Shown: piece after piece, positions 8,834 to 17,945 of the stretch
Position numbering within the stretch: the stretch's first letter is position 1
Layout of the letters: each line of letters starts with the position of its first letter
Assembly: GCF_000769075.1 (NCBI RefSeq)
Contig: NZ_JRFC01000014.1
Coordinates: 2,023 to 66,022 of the forward strand
DNA length: 64,000 nucleotides
Origin: Porphyromonas sp. COT-290 OH3588
GTDB taxonomy: Bacteria; Bacteroidota; Bacteroidia; Bacteroidales; Porphyromonadaceae
Direction of reading: 5' to 3'
The notes under the pieces: model-generated
Database searches by the model: none
What the model was told of the DNA's origin: nothing
What the model saw: the letters and a program-made list of their open reading frames with translations, nothing else
Translations under genes and position numbers: made by a program

Positions 8834-9631
8834 TTGGCTGTGACAAGGGACAAGATCTACTTCGTCAGTGATGTGCACCTCGGCTCGGGCTATCACGCAG
8901 ATCCTATGGCAGTAGAGCGACGGCTCGTGCGGTGGCTTGAGTCTGTGCGCCCCTCGGCTCGGGCAGTTTATTTCCTTGGAGATATATTTGACTATTGGTT
9001 CGAGTACCGCAAGGTTGTTCCTCAGGGTTATGTTCGCTTCCTCGGACTACTTGGACTGATGAGCGATGAGGGTATAGAAATTCACTTCTTCGCAGGCAAT
9101 CACGACGTTTGGTTCGCCGACTATCTACCACGAGAGATTGGTGCCACCATTCATCATAGAGCAGAGATCGTACAGCTTATGGGCAAGACCTTCCGCCTTG
9201 CCCATGGCGACGAAGAATACAGTCAAGAGAACTGGAAGGATCGTTTGATTTACCATATCTTTAGGTCGCGCATTTGCAGAGCCCTCTATGCAGCTGTTCA
9301 CCCTCGCTGGACGGTAGGACTAGCCGAGTCGCTCTCTCTACGCAGCCGGCGTAGAGGACTGCAGCTCCAAACTATCGGGCGTATCCCCCACGCCTACCAC
9401 AACGAGTACTTCGACGTCGAGAAGGAGCTACTCGTCACCAAGGCCAAGGAGTATAGCCAAGAGATACCCGAGGTTGATTATTTCCTTTTTGGGCATCGAC
9501 ACCTGATGCTCGATATGGCGCTACGCAACGACAAACGAGTAATAATACTTGGCGACTGGCTACGCTACAACTCGTACGCAGTCTGGGACGGAAGCTATCT
9601 ATCTCTAGAGCAATTTGAGGTAATAGACTAG
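8834..9631 (+). CDS. lpxH: UDP-2,3-diacylglucosamine diphosphatase (LpxH-type)
   Basis: Calcineurin-like metallophosphatase that hydrolyses UDP-2,3-diacylglucosamine to lipid X, the fourth step of lipid A synthesis, at the inner face of the cytoplasmic membrane. All metal-binding motifs are present: 'SDVHLGSG', 'GDIFDYWFEY', 'GNHDVW', 'LAHGDE' and 'FGHRH'. The 265-residue length is slightly above E. coli LpxH (240), as in other Bacteroidetes. The TTG at 8834, four bases after the preceding stop, is taken as the start because the DVH motif then sits at residue 13; a GTG at 8840 is an equal alternative. It is the last gene before a strong bidirectional hairpin. Confidence 0.88.
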   Translation: MAVTRDKIYFVSDVHLGSGYHADPMAVERRLVRWLESVRPSARAVYFLGDIFDYWFEYRKVVPQGYVRFLGLLGLMSDEGIEIHFFAGNHDVWFADYLPREIGATIHHRAEIVQLMGKTFRLAHGDEEYSQENWKDRLIYHIFRSRICRALYAAVHPRWTVGLAESLSLRSRRRGLQLQTIGRIPHAYHNEYFDVEKELLVTKAKEYSQEIPEVDYFLFGHRHLMLDMALRNDKRVIILGDWLRYNSYAVWDGSYLSLEQFEVID

Positions 9632-9790
9632 GGCTCATAAATAGAGGAATGCATCGTGCGTGGAACTGCAATGCTACTTACGACATTTGCTCTGCATGGG
9701 CTCGGCCATCAGTTGGGGTCAGATACACCAGTATGCTCCCTCAAACCTCGGGCTTGGGGCCTTCCATCTTACGTATTCTGAAATACCTAA

Positions 9791-9831
9791 AAAGGGGCTA
9801 TGGCAAAAGTGAATTTTGCCATAGCCCCTTT
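9791..9831. terminator. Bidirectional terminator between convergent genes
   Basis: An 18-bp perfect inverted repeat (9791-9808 and 9814-9831, arms starting AAAGGGGCTATGG) around a five-base loop. The A/T ends give a T run on either strand. It separates lpxH (plus) from the methyltransferase gene (minus), whose stop is at 9834. Confidence 0.85.
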
Positions 9832-9833
9832 GC

Positions 9834-10631
9834 TCATTTCATTACCCCTCGCCTAAACTCTGACAAGCAGATCGCTGTAGCTATGGCTACATTGAGAGAC
9901 TCGCTCCCCATACCATCGGACGAATAAGGTGGGATATAGATGCGCTTTGAGATATAGGGTTTAACTTCTGGACTAATGCCATTCCCTTCATTCCCCATGA
10001 CGAGGAGTTGTCCGTCGGGAATGTCGGTAGACAACCCCATTTGATAGATGGGTTCCCCGTCTAGAAAGGTTCCATAGACTAGCCCTCGGTAATGTGCAAG
10101 AAAATCTCTAGTGTCACCTTGTAGCCTAGGAGTATGCACTCTACAGAGTGCCCCCATTGTGGCTTGTACTACCTTTGGAGAGAATGGATTAGCACACCCA
10201 GAGCTGAGCACGACATCGCCAATACCGAACCAGTCTGCTGTACGAATGATTGTACCTAGATTGCCGGGATCTTGTACATTATCTAGAAGCAATACTAACT
10301 CTTGGGAAGCATACAAGCGCTCTACACTGAGCTCTGGCAGATGAAACAGAGCTAGAGTAGCCTGAGGTGACTTGAGAGAGCTAATCTTGGAGAAATCGAA
10401 GCTATCGCTTACTACTTCGCAACTCTCAGGGCGTAGCTCTAGGGGCAGCTCGCCTATACGCTTACTCAATAGATTATACTCCTTGGGCTTGACAATAAGC
10501 AGTGCGCAGGCAAAGCTGCCAAGCATATCATGAACAAGCTTGATCCCCTCGGCGACGAAGAGATTATGCACCTTGCGCTCGGAGGCTTTGCTGAGCGATC
10601 GGATAAATGCAAGGTCGGGCTTACTCAGCAT
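9834..10631 (-). CDS. TrmH-family (SpoU) RNA 2'-O-methyltransferase
   Basis: SAM-dependent ribose methyltransferase with a trefoil knot fold, about 265 residues. The N-terminal substrate-binding part begins 'MLSKPDLAFIRSLS' and includes 'LFVAEGIKLVHDML'. The C-terminal SPOUT domain holds motif 1 'LDNVQDPGNLGTIIRTADWF', motif 2 'VMGNEGNGIS' and motif 3 'SDGMGSESLNVAIATAICL', whose invariant residues N, R, E, S and N are all present. I take the ATG at 10631, overlapping the birA stop by 11 bases; a frame open further upstream lies wholly inside birA and is not family-like. The exact RNA target (rRNA or tRNA) cannot be told. Confidence 0.88.
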   Translation of the reverse strand: MLSKPDLAFIRSLSKASERKVHNLFVAEGIKLVHDMLGSFACALLIVKPKEYNLLSKRIGELPLELRPESCEVVSDSFDFSKISSLKSPQATLALFHLPELSVERLYASQELVLLLDNVQDPGNLGTIIRTADWFGIGDVVLSSGCANPFSPKVVQATMGALCRVHTPRLQGDTRDFLAHYRGLVYGTFLDGEPIYQMGLSTDIPDGQLLVMGNEGNGISPEVKPYISKRIYIPPYSSDGMGSESLNVAIATAICLSEFRRGVMK

Positions 10632-11379
10632 CGAACTGTATCTCCTTGAAGGCATAAGTAGACTCCGCACCGTCCTCTCTCTGCAAGACAATCTGCCCGG
10701 TAGGGAGTACATCTTTGATTGAAGCCAAGAAGTGACCTTGGGTATCTGTAAACGGGTGCAAACCTCGTCGGCGATAGAGGCGACGCATGTATTCACGGTG
10801 CACCTCCGCATAGTTCCCAAGAAGAAACTCCTCAATCATAAAGCCGTAACGCTTCATCAGACGGCGAAGTACTTCGTCTGGGTCGTAGCTCTCTCCTGTA
10901 ATCTGTTTAAGTGATATAGGGTTAGGTATATCTGCTGGGAAAGACTCTTCATTGAGATTGAGGCCAATGCCCGCTACAGAGTAATCTATCTGCTCGCCCG
11001 TGATACTGTGCTCAATAAGGATACCTGCGATCTTTTTATCTTCGTAGTAGATATCGTTGGGCCACTTGATCTTGAGCTTATAGGCTTGATCTTCGTCAAG
11101 GTAGCGTGCGATAGTTTTGAGCAGACCGTAGGCCACTAACTCACTTACGGCATACTGGTCCTGCGGAGCAATGTAACCGTTGCGTATTAGAAAAGAGAAT
11201 GTAAGGTTCTTGCCTGCCGAGGTGTACCACGAATTACCTCTCTGGCCACGCCCCTGAGTTTGGTTACGAGCAACTACAGCGAATAGTTGTGGTAGATTAC
11301 GATCCTGCTGGAGCATTTCCATGAGATAACTATTGGTGCTAGCCGCTTCGTCTAGGAAGAGAAATCTGTCTGTCGTCAT
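10621..11379 (-). CDS. birA: Biotin--[acetyl-CoA-carboxylase] ligase
   Basis: Activates biotin with ATP and transfers it to the biotinyl carrier lysine of carboxylases. The catalytic domain shows 'QTQGRGQRGNSWYTSAGKNL' with the biotinyl-AMP loop GRGxRG near residue 40, and 'KIKWPNDIYYEDKKIAGILI' near 105-124. At 252 residues it lacks the N-terminal winged helix of E. coli BirA, so it should be a ligase only and not a repressor. Its last 11 bases overlap the methyltransferase gene and the upstream MmcQ/YjbR gene ends 32 bases before it, which suggests a three-gene minus-strand unit. Confidence 0.93.
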   Translation of the reverse strand: MTTDRFLFLDEAASTNSYLMEMLQQDRNLPQLFAVVARNQTQGRGQRGNSWYTSAGKNLTFSFLIRNGYIAPQDQYAVSELVAYGLLKTIARYLDEDQAYKLKIKWPNDIYYEDKKIAGILIEHSITGEQIDYSVAGIGLNLNEESFPADIPNPISLKQITGESYDPDEVLRRLMKRYGFMIEEFLLGNYAEVHREYMRRLYRRRGLHPFTDTQGHFLASIKDVLPTGQIVLQREDGAESTYAFKEIQFDAE

Positions 11380-11410
11380 AATAGTTCCGTATGTATTCTG
11401 TGTAACTGTT

Positions 11411-11779
11411 CTATGGATTAGAGGCTGTACTCTTTAGGCGTTCACGCTCTTTTTTGGTCAGACCACGCCAAACTAGATCGTAGGAGTGCTGCACCAGATC
11501 AAGAACGAGCTCTCTGGGTAGGCCACGACGTAGATGTAGGCCATTCCAATGTACCTTATTCATATGGTAGGCTGGCTCAATCGCATCATAGTGCGCCCTG
11601 AGATCAATGGCTCGATCAGGATCGCACTTGAGGCAGATATAGGGCTCTTCTCTGTCTAAGGGAATATAGCCAAACATCTTGCTCCCAACCTTAAAAACTA
11701 AGACTGTATCATCGAAAGGAAAGCTCTCGGATACGTAATCCAACTTGAGGTAGAAGTCCCTAATTTGTTCGATATCCAT
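11411..11779 (-). CDS. MmcQ/YjbR family protein
   Basis: Small 122-residue protein of the MmcQ/YjbR (CyaY-like fold) family. Recognition rests on 'ESFPFDDTVLVFKVGSKMFG' (about 18-37), 'ICLKCDPDRAIDLRAHYDAI' (about 48-67) and 'MNKVHWNGLHL'. The family has a double-wing, possibly DNA-binding fold, but no agreed function. It is the first gene of the minus-strand set with birA and the methyltransferase. A TAnnTTTG match on the minus strand (11880-11873) is too far from any TTTG partner to count as a promoter. Confidence 0.85.
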   Translation of the reverse strand: MDIEQIRDFYLKLDYVSESFPFDDTVLVFKVGSKMFGYIPLDREEPYICLKCDPDRAIDLRAHYDAIEPAYHMNKVHWNGLHLRRGLPRELVLDLVQHSYDLVWRGLTKKERERLKSTASNP

Positions 11780-11880
11780 CTTTAATAGTTATATTTGTCT
11801 GCCTAACTTTTTGGTTTTTTGCTCCACTTAGGCAAGTATAATTTGTTGGTTTAAGATACAAAACTCCATAAACAAAAGTA

Positions 11881-12462
11881 ATGAAAAAACTAGTGTTTGC
11901 GACGAATAACGCACACAAGTTGGATGAGATACGTGGGATCTTGGCAGGGCAAGTGGAGGTTATTAGCCTCAATGACATCGGCTGTAACGATGATATAGCA
12001 GAAACAGCCGACACGCTCGAGGGGAATGCCCTCATCAAGGCTCGCTACATATACGATAAGTACGGACTATATTGCTTTGCCGATGATACTGGGCTAGAGG
12101 TTGAGGTCCTTGGAGGTGCTCCCGGCGTCTACTCTGCTCGCTATGCTGGGGAGCATTGTAGCCCCGAAGACAATATCATCAAGCTTCTAGGAGAACTGGA
12201 GGGTACCCCGACTCCTCGCCTTGCAGCTTTCCGCACGGTAATTGCTTTGATAGACGATAATGGGGAGCATCTATTCGAGGGCTGCGTCCGAGGAGAGATT
12301 ATCGAGCAGAGAGAGGGTACTACAGGCTTTGGGTACGACCCTGTTTTTCGCCCAGAGGGCTACGATCAGACCTTCGCAAGCCTCGGGGAAACGATTAAAA
12401 ACAAAATAAGCCACAGAGCCAAGGCTGTAACTTCATTAGCCGAGTACCTATGCGCAAACTAA
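11881..12462 (+). CDS. rdgB: Non-canonical purine NTP pyrophosphatase (RdgB/HAM1)
   Basis: House-cleaning enzyme that converts dITP, ITP and XTP to monophosphates and so keeps deaminated purines out of DNA and RNA. The 193-residue product starts '[20 protein letters not shown]', with the SxNxxK-type substrate motif as TNNAHK, then '[20 protein letters not shown]' containing the catalytic Asp pair, and '[18 protein letters not shown]' near residue 155. It leads a plus-strand run: porZ starts 13 bases before its stop. Confidence 0.95.
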   Translation: MKKLVFATNNAHKLDEIRGILAGQVEVISLNDIGCNDDIAETADTLEGNALIKARYIYDKYGLYCFADDTGLEVEVLGGAPGVYSARYAGEHCSPEDNIIKLLGELEGTPTPRLAAFRTVIALIDDNGEHLFEGCVRGEIIEQREGTTGFGYDPVFRPEGYDQTFASLGETIKNKISHRAKAVTSLAEYLCAN

Positions 12463-14777
12463 TTCTTGCCCTAATGCTCAGTTTCCCACTGTTGCTCTCT
12501 GGGCAGGAAAGTATTTGGCAAACTTGGGTAGTACGCAAGCATACGACGAGTATTGCCGCTGCCGAGAAGCATTTGTTTGCCGTCGCAGACGGTAGTCTCT
12601 ACTCAATCGGACTGGACAATGCCGACCAAGTAGACCTCTATGATAGAGCAAATGGGCTAAGCGATGTTGGGATCAGCCAAATCGCATGGTGCGCTGCGGC
12701 CAAGCGCTTAATTATTTACTACACTTCTGGAGGGATAGATCTACTCTCCAGCAAGGGAATAGAGCATATAGATGCGCTCAAGACCTCCAACCAAATGACA
12801 CGCCGAGCCTTATACCAGATTAGCATCTATGGAGAGAGAGCTTGGCTAGCAGGCGAGCTCGGCATTATACAACTCAATGTCGCCCGTGGACAGATCGAGG
12901 CAACGTACAGGAGCAATCGTCCTATCAACTCAATTGCAATCAGCACCGATGGCAAGCAGATTGCCTGCGTAGAGGGATCGAACATAAAGATAGGCCTGCT
13001 CGCAGATAACCTACAAGACCCTAGCCTTTGGCGATCGGTAACACTACAACCCGAGAACAAAAAGGCCAAATGGCAGGCTATTGGCTATGCTGGTACCACA
13101 CTCATAGGGCTCGCAACAGATGGTATTCTCTACCATCTGCAAGAACAGAGAGCTAAGATATTACCCCACGAAGCCAAGATCACGAAATTAATCCCCAGTG
13201 ACACTGAGCTCTTCGTGCTCTCGAGTTCCTCTATCTTTTCGGTAAGCGAAGATCTTAACGTACGCCTCATTGGTGCCTCCTTTGGCGACTTTTTGCCAAC
13301 TGGGAGCGTCCAGAAAGGACATATCTGGCAGGCAACAGGTGGCAGTGAGATAGCCCATTTTAGACGTACGGGCGATGCTTGGGATCGGCAAATGCTGAAG
13401 CCTACAATAGAAGGGCCAGCCTCGAATGTCTTCTATGCGATGAAGCACAAAGGCAAACACCTCTATACCGTCAATGGCGGACGAGGAACAGATCGTTTCC
13501 GAACTCAAGGCGTTGTGCAGCTATTTGACGGCAAACATTGGTCAGCCCTACTAAATACAGATGTCGAAGCTCAATCCGGTGTTCCCTTTCTTGACCCAAT
13601 AGATATATTACCACACAAAGACGGAGAGGCTAGCCACTACTATGTGGCTAGTTGGGGCGAGGGGTTGTACGAATTCTACAACGGTAAGCTCGTGAACCGC
13701 TTCCACGAAGAGAATAGCACATTGGCCTCAGCCGTCCTAGGCTCTCCACACTATGTGCGTGTCGGAAGTCTCACCTACGACAGACGAGGCAACCTGTGGA
13801 TGGCCCAAGGCGGAGCCGAAGGAATGGGCATCAGCGCTATCTCTCGCATGAGCCCAGAGGGCAAGTGGTATGCGTATGACTATCCTGCGATAAGGGGAAC
13901 TAACTCTTTTCACACGCATATTGTCTTACCAAACGGCACAAAGTGGTTGCTTGACAGTCACAAGTCCGACCACGGCGAGGGCGTATTCGTCTATCGAGAT
14001 CATGGTACAGACGATCTCTCGGACGACGCCTCGGCGCACTACTCTACCATGACAGAGCTAAGTGGGCGTAGTGTTAGCTTCTCTAAGCTAACAGCATTGG
14101 CTCTAGACCGTAGAGGCATTCTATGGGTTGGCTCCAACATAGGCTATTTCTCTGTACTCAACCCCGGACGCACACCTCAAGCCTCTCGTCCTCCTACGGT
14201 ATCTAGACCTATTGGAGGAGAAGCCCCAAATTTGTTTTATGTGCTAGACAACGTTCCCATCACCACCATCGCAGTTGATGCGATGAACCGTAAATGGCTA
14301 GGCACCGAGAGCAATGGTCTGTATCTGATCTCGGAAGATGGGCTCCAAGTGCTACGACACTACCACAAGGACAACAGCCCTCTTCTAGACAATCGTATAC
14401 TTAGCCTAGCGATAGACGAAGGCAAAGGACTCCTATACATCGGCACTGGTTTTGGGCTTAATGTACTGGAAACAGCCACGAGTCCCGAAAATCAGACTAA
14501 GCGCCCAAGCGCTATTGCCTATCCCAACCCACTGCGTCCCGAGCACCCTGACGGCATTACCCTAGAAGGCTTGCCTGCAGGAGCAAATATCCACATCAGT
14601 GATGCTAGCGGTCGTCTAGTACATCAAGCGAGGTCGGTGGACCAAAGCTACCGCTGGGACACTTATACCAACCAAGGCGTGCGCTTACCCAGCGGTATCT
14701 ATCATATACGTGTCTATGCACCTGATGGCTCCGAGGCACAGCTAATCAGCGTATCAATCATTCGTTCTATTGATTAA
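12450..14777 (+). CDS. porZ: Type IX secretion system component PorZ
   Basis: Surface protein of the T9SS attachment complex (PorU-PorV-PorQ-PorZ), which anchors cargo proteins to A-type lipopolysaccharide. It has a signal peptide (residues 1-19, cleavage after LLSGQ), then two beta-propeller regions with repeated blades such as '[14 protein letters not shown]', '[20 protein letters not shown]' and '[20 protein letters not shown]', and from about residue 685 a C-terminal sorting-type beta-sandwich ('[10 protein letters not shown] ... SGRLVHQ ... SGIYHIRVY'). The 775-residue length is essentially that of Porphyromonas gingivalis PorZ as I recall it. Its start overlaps rdgB by 13 bases. In P. 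gingivalis PorZ was reported to bind A-LPS. Other two-component-type propeller proteins are the alternative, less likely given length and CTD. Confidence 0.88.
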   Translation: MRKLILALMLSFPLLLSGQESIWQTWVVRKHTTSIAAAEKHLFAVADGSLYSIGLDNADQVDLYDRANGLSDVGISQIAWCAAAKRLIIYYTSGGIDLLSSKGIEHIDALKTSNQMTRRALYQISIYGERAWLAGELGIIQLNVARGQIEATYRSNRPINSIAISTDGKQIACVEGSNIKIGLLADNLQDPSLWRSVTLQPENKKAKWQAIGYAGTTLIGLATDGILYHLQEQRAKILPHEAKITKLIPSDTELFVLSSSSIFSVSEDLNVRLIGASFGDFLPTGSVQKGHIWQATGGSEIAHFRRTGDAWDRQMLKPTIEGPASNVFYAMKHKGKHLYTVNGGRGTDRFRTQGVVQLFDGKHWSALLNTDVEAQSGVPFLDPIDILPHKDGEASHYYVASWGEGLYEFYNGKLVNRFHEENSTLASAVLGSPHYVRVGSLTYDRRGNLWMAQGGAEGMGISAISRMSPEGKWYAYDYPAIRGTNSFHTHIVLPNGTKWLLDSHKSDHGEGVFVYRDHGTDDLSDDASAHYSTMTELSGRSVSFSKLTALALDRRGILWVGSNIGYFSVLNPGRTPQASRPPTVSRPIGGEAPNLFYVLDNVPITTIAVDAMNRKWLGTESNGLYLISEDGLQVLRHYHKDNSPLLDNRILSLAIDEGKGLLYIGTGFGLNVLETATSPENQTKRPSAIAYPNPLRPEHPDGITLEGLPAGANIHISDASGRLVHQARSVDQSYRWDTYTNQGVRLPSGIYHIRVYAPDGSEAQLISVSIIRSID

Positions 14778-14790
14778 ACCATGTCAAGAT

Positions 14791-15537
14791 ATGCGTAGAG
14801 TATTATTTTACCTCTATTATTTTCCTGTGGGCCTCTCTCTCTTTGTGCTCACGACGATTATCTGTTCGTTGACAATTATCCTAGGCTGTATGCTTGGCTA
14901 TGGGCATTGGGTAACTCGATACGTCGGTCGCCTATGGGCTAAAGCCTCCTTGGCTCTACATTGGTGCCCTATAGCGGTTGAGGGACAAGAATACCTACCC
15001 AAGCAGGACGAGACCTACGTTGTTGTAGCCAATCATCAGAGTGCTTTCGATATCTTCGCCCTATACGGATACATTGACCTACCGTTTAAGTGGGTCCTCA
15101 AGGAAGAGTTGCGCAAAATGCCTTTCGTAGGTAAAGCTTGTGAGGCCTCAGGTTTCATCTTCGTGGACGATACCAAACCCTCCTCTATCACTCAAACTAT
15201 GGAGCAGGCACAAGCCGTCCTCTCCAGTGGCAATTCTATATTCATATTCCCCGAGGGGAGCCGAACAATGACTGGTAAGATGACTCGCTTCAAAAAAGGA
15301 GCTTTCGTCATGGCAAGCCAGCTCAATACACCCATCTTACCAGTATCCATAGATGGAGCGTTTGATGTGCTCAAGCGTGGACATAAGCTGGTCAAACCAC
15401 ATCGCATTCGCCTAACGATACATGCGCCTTTCTCTCCGTGTGACTACGGCGAAGCTCCACGCAATATCATGGCATCTGCTCAAGAGGCACGTACACGCAT
15501 TGCCTCAGTCCTACCAATGGAGCAAGAAGCTAGCTAA
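14791..15537 (+). CDS. 1-acyl-sn-glycerol-3-phosphate acyltransferase (PlsC-like)
   Basis: Membrane-bound lysophospholipid acyltransferase of about 248 residues. An N-terminal hydrophobic helix pair (about 8-40) precedes the acyltransferase motifs: block I 'VVANHQSAFDIF' with the HX4D catalytic pair, block II region 'FKWVLKEELRKMPFVG', and block III 'FIFPEGSRTMTGKMTRFKKG'. It would convert lysophosphatidic acid to phosphatidic acid or act on a related lysolipid. ATG 14791, 13 bases after the porZ stop, is preferred over a TTG at 14770 that overlaps porZ. It lies between porZ and two glycan genes. Confidence 0.88.
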   Translation: MRRVLFYLYYFPVGLSLFVLTTIICSLTIILGCMLGYGHWVTRYVGRLWAKASLALHWCPIAVEGQEYLPKQDETYVVVANHQSAFDIFALYGYIDLPFKWVLKEELRKMPFVGKACEASGFIFVDDTKPSSITQTMEQAQAVLSSGNSIFIFPEGSRTMTGKMTRFKKGAFVMASQLNTPILPVSIDGAFDVLKRGHKLVKPHRIRLTIHAPFSPCDYGEAPRNIMASAQEARTRIASVLPMEQEAS

Positions 15538-15569
15538 AAGCGACACCAATCCCAGCACCCAACCGCTCT

Positions 15570-16712
15570 ATGAGTCCGCTCACATACTACATCATCTTCT
15601 ATAGTCTATTCATTGGGCTATTACTGGCTGCCAAGCTCTATCGCCAGAGTGAGCGTATCTGCCAGATCTTGGTGTGGGTACTGCTTACACTTTTCTCGGG
15701 CTTACGTGTGGGACCCGGTAGAGATTATCTTGTCTATCTCAACGCCTACACGGACCCGATGAGTAGTAGCGCACAGTATCTTGAGTTCTCTTGGGGCTTC
15801 ATCAATCATATCTGTCGGAATCTTCTAGGTATGCCTCTGCACTTCTGGCTGATGTGGATTGCGGGACTTACCTACGCTCTAATGCTATACGGCTTCAGAC
15901 GTTGGCGAATAGATTGGGTGTGGGGAATACTGACCTACGTACTTATATATAAAGGGTTCTTCGAGTCCCTCAATACAATCCGCCAATGCCTAGCGGTTTC
16001 AATAGTTTTCGCTGGCTCTGCTTCTCTAGTGGTCGATCGCAAACCTATCCGATTTGTCGGCAGCGTTTTGCTAGCCTCGCTTTTCCATTCGTCGGCAATT
16101 CTATCTCTAGCTCTCTATCTTCTTGTCTACCGTAAGTACTCCAGATGGCTACTCTTACTAGCTCTAGGGGTAAGCTTCGTCACAGGCCTCACTCTCTTCC
16201 CTATGCTACTAGATGCCTTCGGATCATTCATACCACAGAGGTATGCCCTCTATCTATCAAGCGATGAAACAGCTACCCAAACCATATCGGGGTTATATAA
16301 GATTTTCTTAAATCTATTCGCCTCTTTTCTTGCCATCCGCAGTGGTTGGGGGGGAGAGTTAGACAAACGAGCGACCTTTGGTGTGCAAGCCATCGCACTA
16401 TCTGTATGTATGTACAACATTCTCTCTACCTTTGAGCCGGGGCTAAGACTGATGCTCTACCCATACGCCATGATATTCATTTGCTTCCCTCTCTTGCTCA
16501 AACATAATCGTGGGATATGGCGTATAGGCACAGCAACCTTTCTCTTAGGCTTCTCTCTACTTACCTTCAAGGAGATTAGCAATCCCGAAGAGCCATACGC
16601 TCATTACCAGACAGTCTACGACCTGACTACTCCTACCAATCACATGCAGAAAATAGAAGATCGAAAAGAATGGACGAGGTCCCAAGGAGCCCAAGGAAGA
16701 TATGATCTATGA
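15570..16712 (+). CDS. EpsG-like polysaccharide polymerase, membrane protein
   Basis: A 380-residue polytopic membrane protein with about ten hydrophobic segments. The region 'FSGLRVGPGRDYLVYLNAY' (about 41-59) matches the EpsG family signature of an Arg-rich RxGxGxDYxxY block, and 'NTIRQCLAVSIVFAGSASLV' followed by 'FHSSAILSLALYLLVYRKY' matches the second conserved region with its RQ and H-S-SA residues. EpsG proteins are thought to polymerise repeat units of surface polysaccharides or O antigen. It starts 32 bases after the acyltransferase and its stop overlaps the glycosyltransferase start in an ATGA. The substrate is unknown. Confidence 0.78.
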   Translation: MSPLTYYIIFYSLFIGLLLAAKLYRQSERICQILVWVLLTLFSGLRVGPGRDYLVYLNAYTDPMSSSAQYLEFSWGFINHICRNLLGMPLHFWLMWIAGLTYALMLYGFRRWRIDWVWGILTYVLIYKGFFESLNTIRQCLAVSIVFAGSASLVVDRKPIRFVGSVLLASLFHSSAILSLALYLLVYRKYSRWLLLLALGVSFVTGLTLFPMLLDAFGSFIPQRYALYLSSDETATQTISGLYKIFLNLFASFLAIRSGWGGELDKRATFGVQAIALSVCMYNILSTFEPGLRLMLYPYAMIFICFPLLLKHNRGIWRIGTATFLLGFSLLTFKEISNPEEPYAHYQTVYDLTTPTNHMQKIEDRKEWTRSQGAQGRYDL

Positions 16713-17854
16713 CTAAGACCCCAATAATTTATGTAATCAACGCTCTACCAAAGCTAGGCCCCGTACACGTCTTAGAGAGTTTGATACGAGCTATCGACCG
16801 TCGGACATTTACCCCTATTATCATTTGCCTCAGAGGCAAAGATCCCAAGGGATATGATGAGGTTTTTGCACAAATGGGTATCTCGATCCACTACCTAAAT
16901 CGCAGCTTCGTAGAGCTAGAGCTGATGACAAGTACCGTCGCTAGACAAGTAATGCGCCTCGCAGACCAACACGGAGCCAACATTGTGCACGCACACGGCT
17001 ACCACCCCGATCTCGTCGTTTCGCATCTACCCAAACGTTTTGCACGCATCTCTACACAGCACAACATCAGTCGGGCAGACTTCACTTTTGGCAAAGGCAA
17101 ATGGTTAGGTAGATATATGGATACACGTCTGTGGTCTAGGCTAAAGCATGTAGATACGGTCGTCGGGATAACCGACCATGTGGCGGGCTACTGTATTGAT
17201 CGCCTGGGCAATAGCTCAACCTCTGTAGTAACGATACTCAATGGCATAGACACGGCAACCTTTTGTCCTCTCCCCGATGAGGAGCGAATGATCCTGCGCC
17301 GACAACTCTTCCCTAGCGTGACACCACAGGGCCTAGTATGGATTGTCTGTGGTTCTCTCTCCAAACTCAAAGATCCACTACTGATCATACGTGCCTTTGT
17401 CTATCTATTGAGTGTAGAGGCAATACCGAGGGATAGTGTGCTTGCCCTCATTGGTCAAGGCGAACTGGAGGGCGAGTGCCGAAATGCTGCTCTAGGCCTT
17501 GAGCAACAGGTGCAGATACTAGGCTTCAAGACGAATGTAGCAGACTACCTAAAAGCCGCTGACGCCCTCGTGACAGCCTCACACAGTGAAGGATTCGGGC
17601 TAAATGTAGCCGAAGCACTACTGACTCAGGTACCAGTCGTAGCAACAGACCTACCCGTCTACAGAGAGTTGATGCTGCACGATCCAGCTCTACTGGAGCT
17701 ACTCTACCCAATAGGAGATGCCAAGGCTCTAGCCAAGGCACTACTGGCTTCCCGCAATATGAAGATCCCCCTAGAGCTACACCAGAAGCTTAGAGAACAC
17801 CTCAGCCAAGAGCGTATGGCCAAGCAATACGAAGCCCTCTATCAACAATACTAG
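16709..17854 (+). CDS. Glycosyltransferase family 4 protein
   Basis: A GT-B fold retaining glycosyltransferase of 381 residues. The N-terminal acceptor half has 'IVHAHGYHPDLVVSHLPKRF' and the C-terminal half carries the nucleotide-sugar site 'GSLSKLKDPLLIIRAF', 'GQGELEGECR' and the family EX7E motif in 'SHSEGFGLNVAEALLTQVPV'. It is probably cytoplasmic and adds a sugar to a lipid-linked glycan. The ATG overlaps the polymerase stop by four bases (translational coupling), and a long hairpin follows. Donor and acceptor sugars cannot be told; the pairing with an EpsG-like polymerase points to a surface polysaccharide. Confidence 0.88.
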   Translation: MTKTPIIYVINALPKLGPVHVLESLIRAIDRRTFTPIIICLRGKDPKGYDEVFAQMGISIHYLNRSFVELELMTSTVARQVMRLADQHGANIVHAHGYHPDLVVSHLPKRFARISTQHNISRADFTFGKGKWLGRYMDTRLWSRLKHVDTVVGITDHVAGYCIDRLGNSSTSVVTILNGIDTATFCPLPDEERMILRRQLFPSVTPQGLVWIVCGSLSKLKDPLLIIRAFVYLLSVEAIPRDSVLALIGQGELEGECRNAALGLEQQVQILGFKTNVADYLKAADALVTASHSEGFGLNVAEALLTQVPVVATDLPVYRELMLHDPALLELLYPIGDAKALAKALLASRNMKIPLELHQKLREHLSQERMAKQYEALYQQY

Positions 17855-17878
17855 TTCGATAGAGGGCTTCGGCTATTT
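17831..17878 (+). terminator. Terminator hairpin after the glycosyltransferase gene
   Basis: A 13-bp perfect stem, GAAGCCCTCTATC (17831-17843) with its complement at 17858-17870, whose left arm is inside the last codons of the gene. It is followed by GGCTATTTTA. It separates convergent genes. Confidence 0.65.
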
Positions 17879-17945
17879 TACTATTACCAGCATCTAGAAG
17901 TAATGAGCTCTGTGCTAGTAGGGCCTAGCTCTGTATGGCTCTTAC

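Noticed and set aside
9649-9927. Plus-strand open frame after lpxH
   Set aside because: It runs through the strong bidirectional hairpin and into the methyltransferase gene on the opposite strand.
10631-10835. Longer N-terminus for the TrmH-family protein
   Set aside because: This extension lies inside birA in another frame; the family-like start is at 10631.
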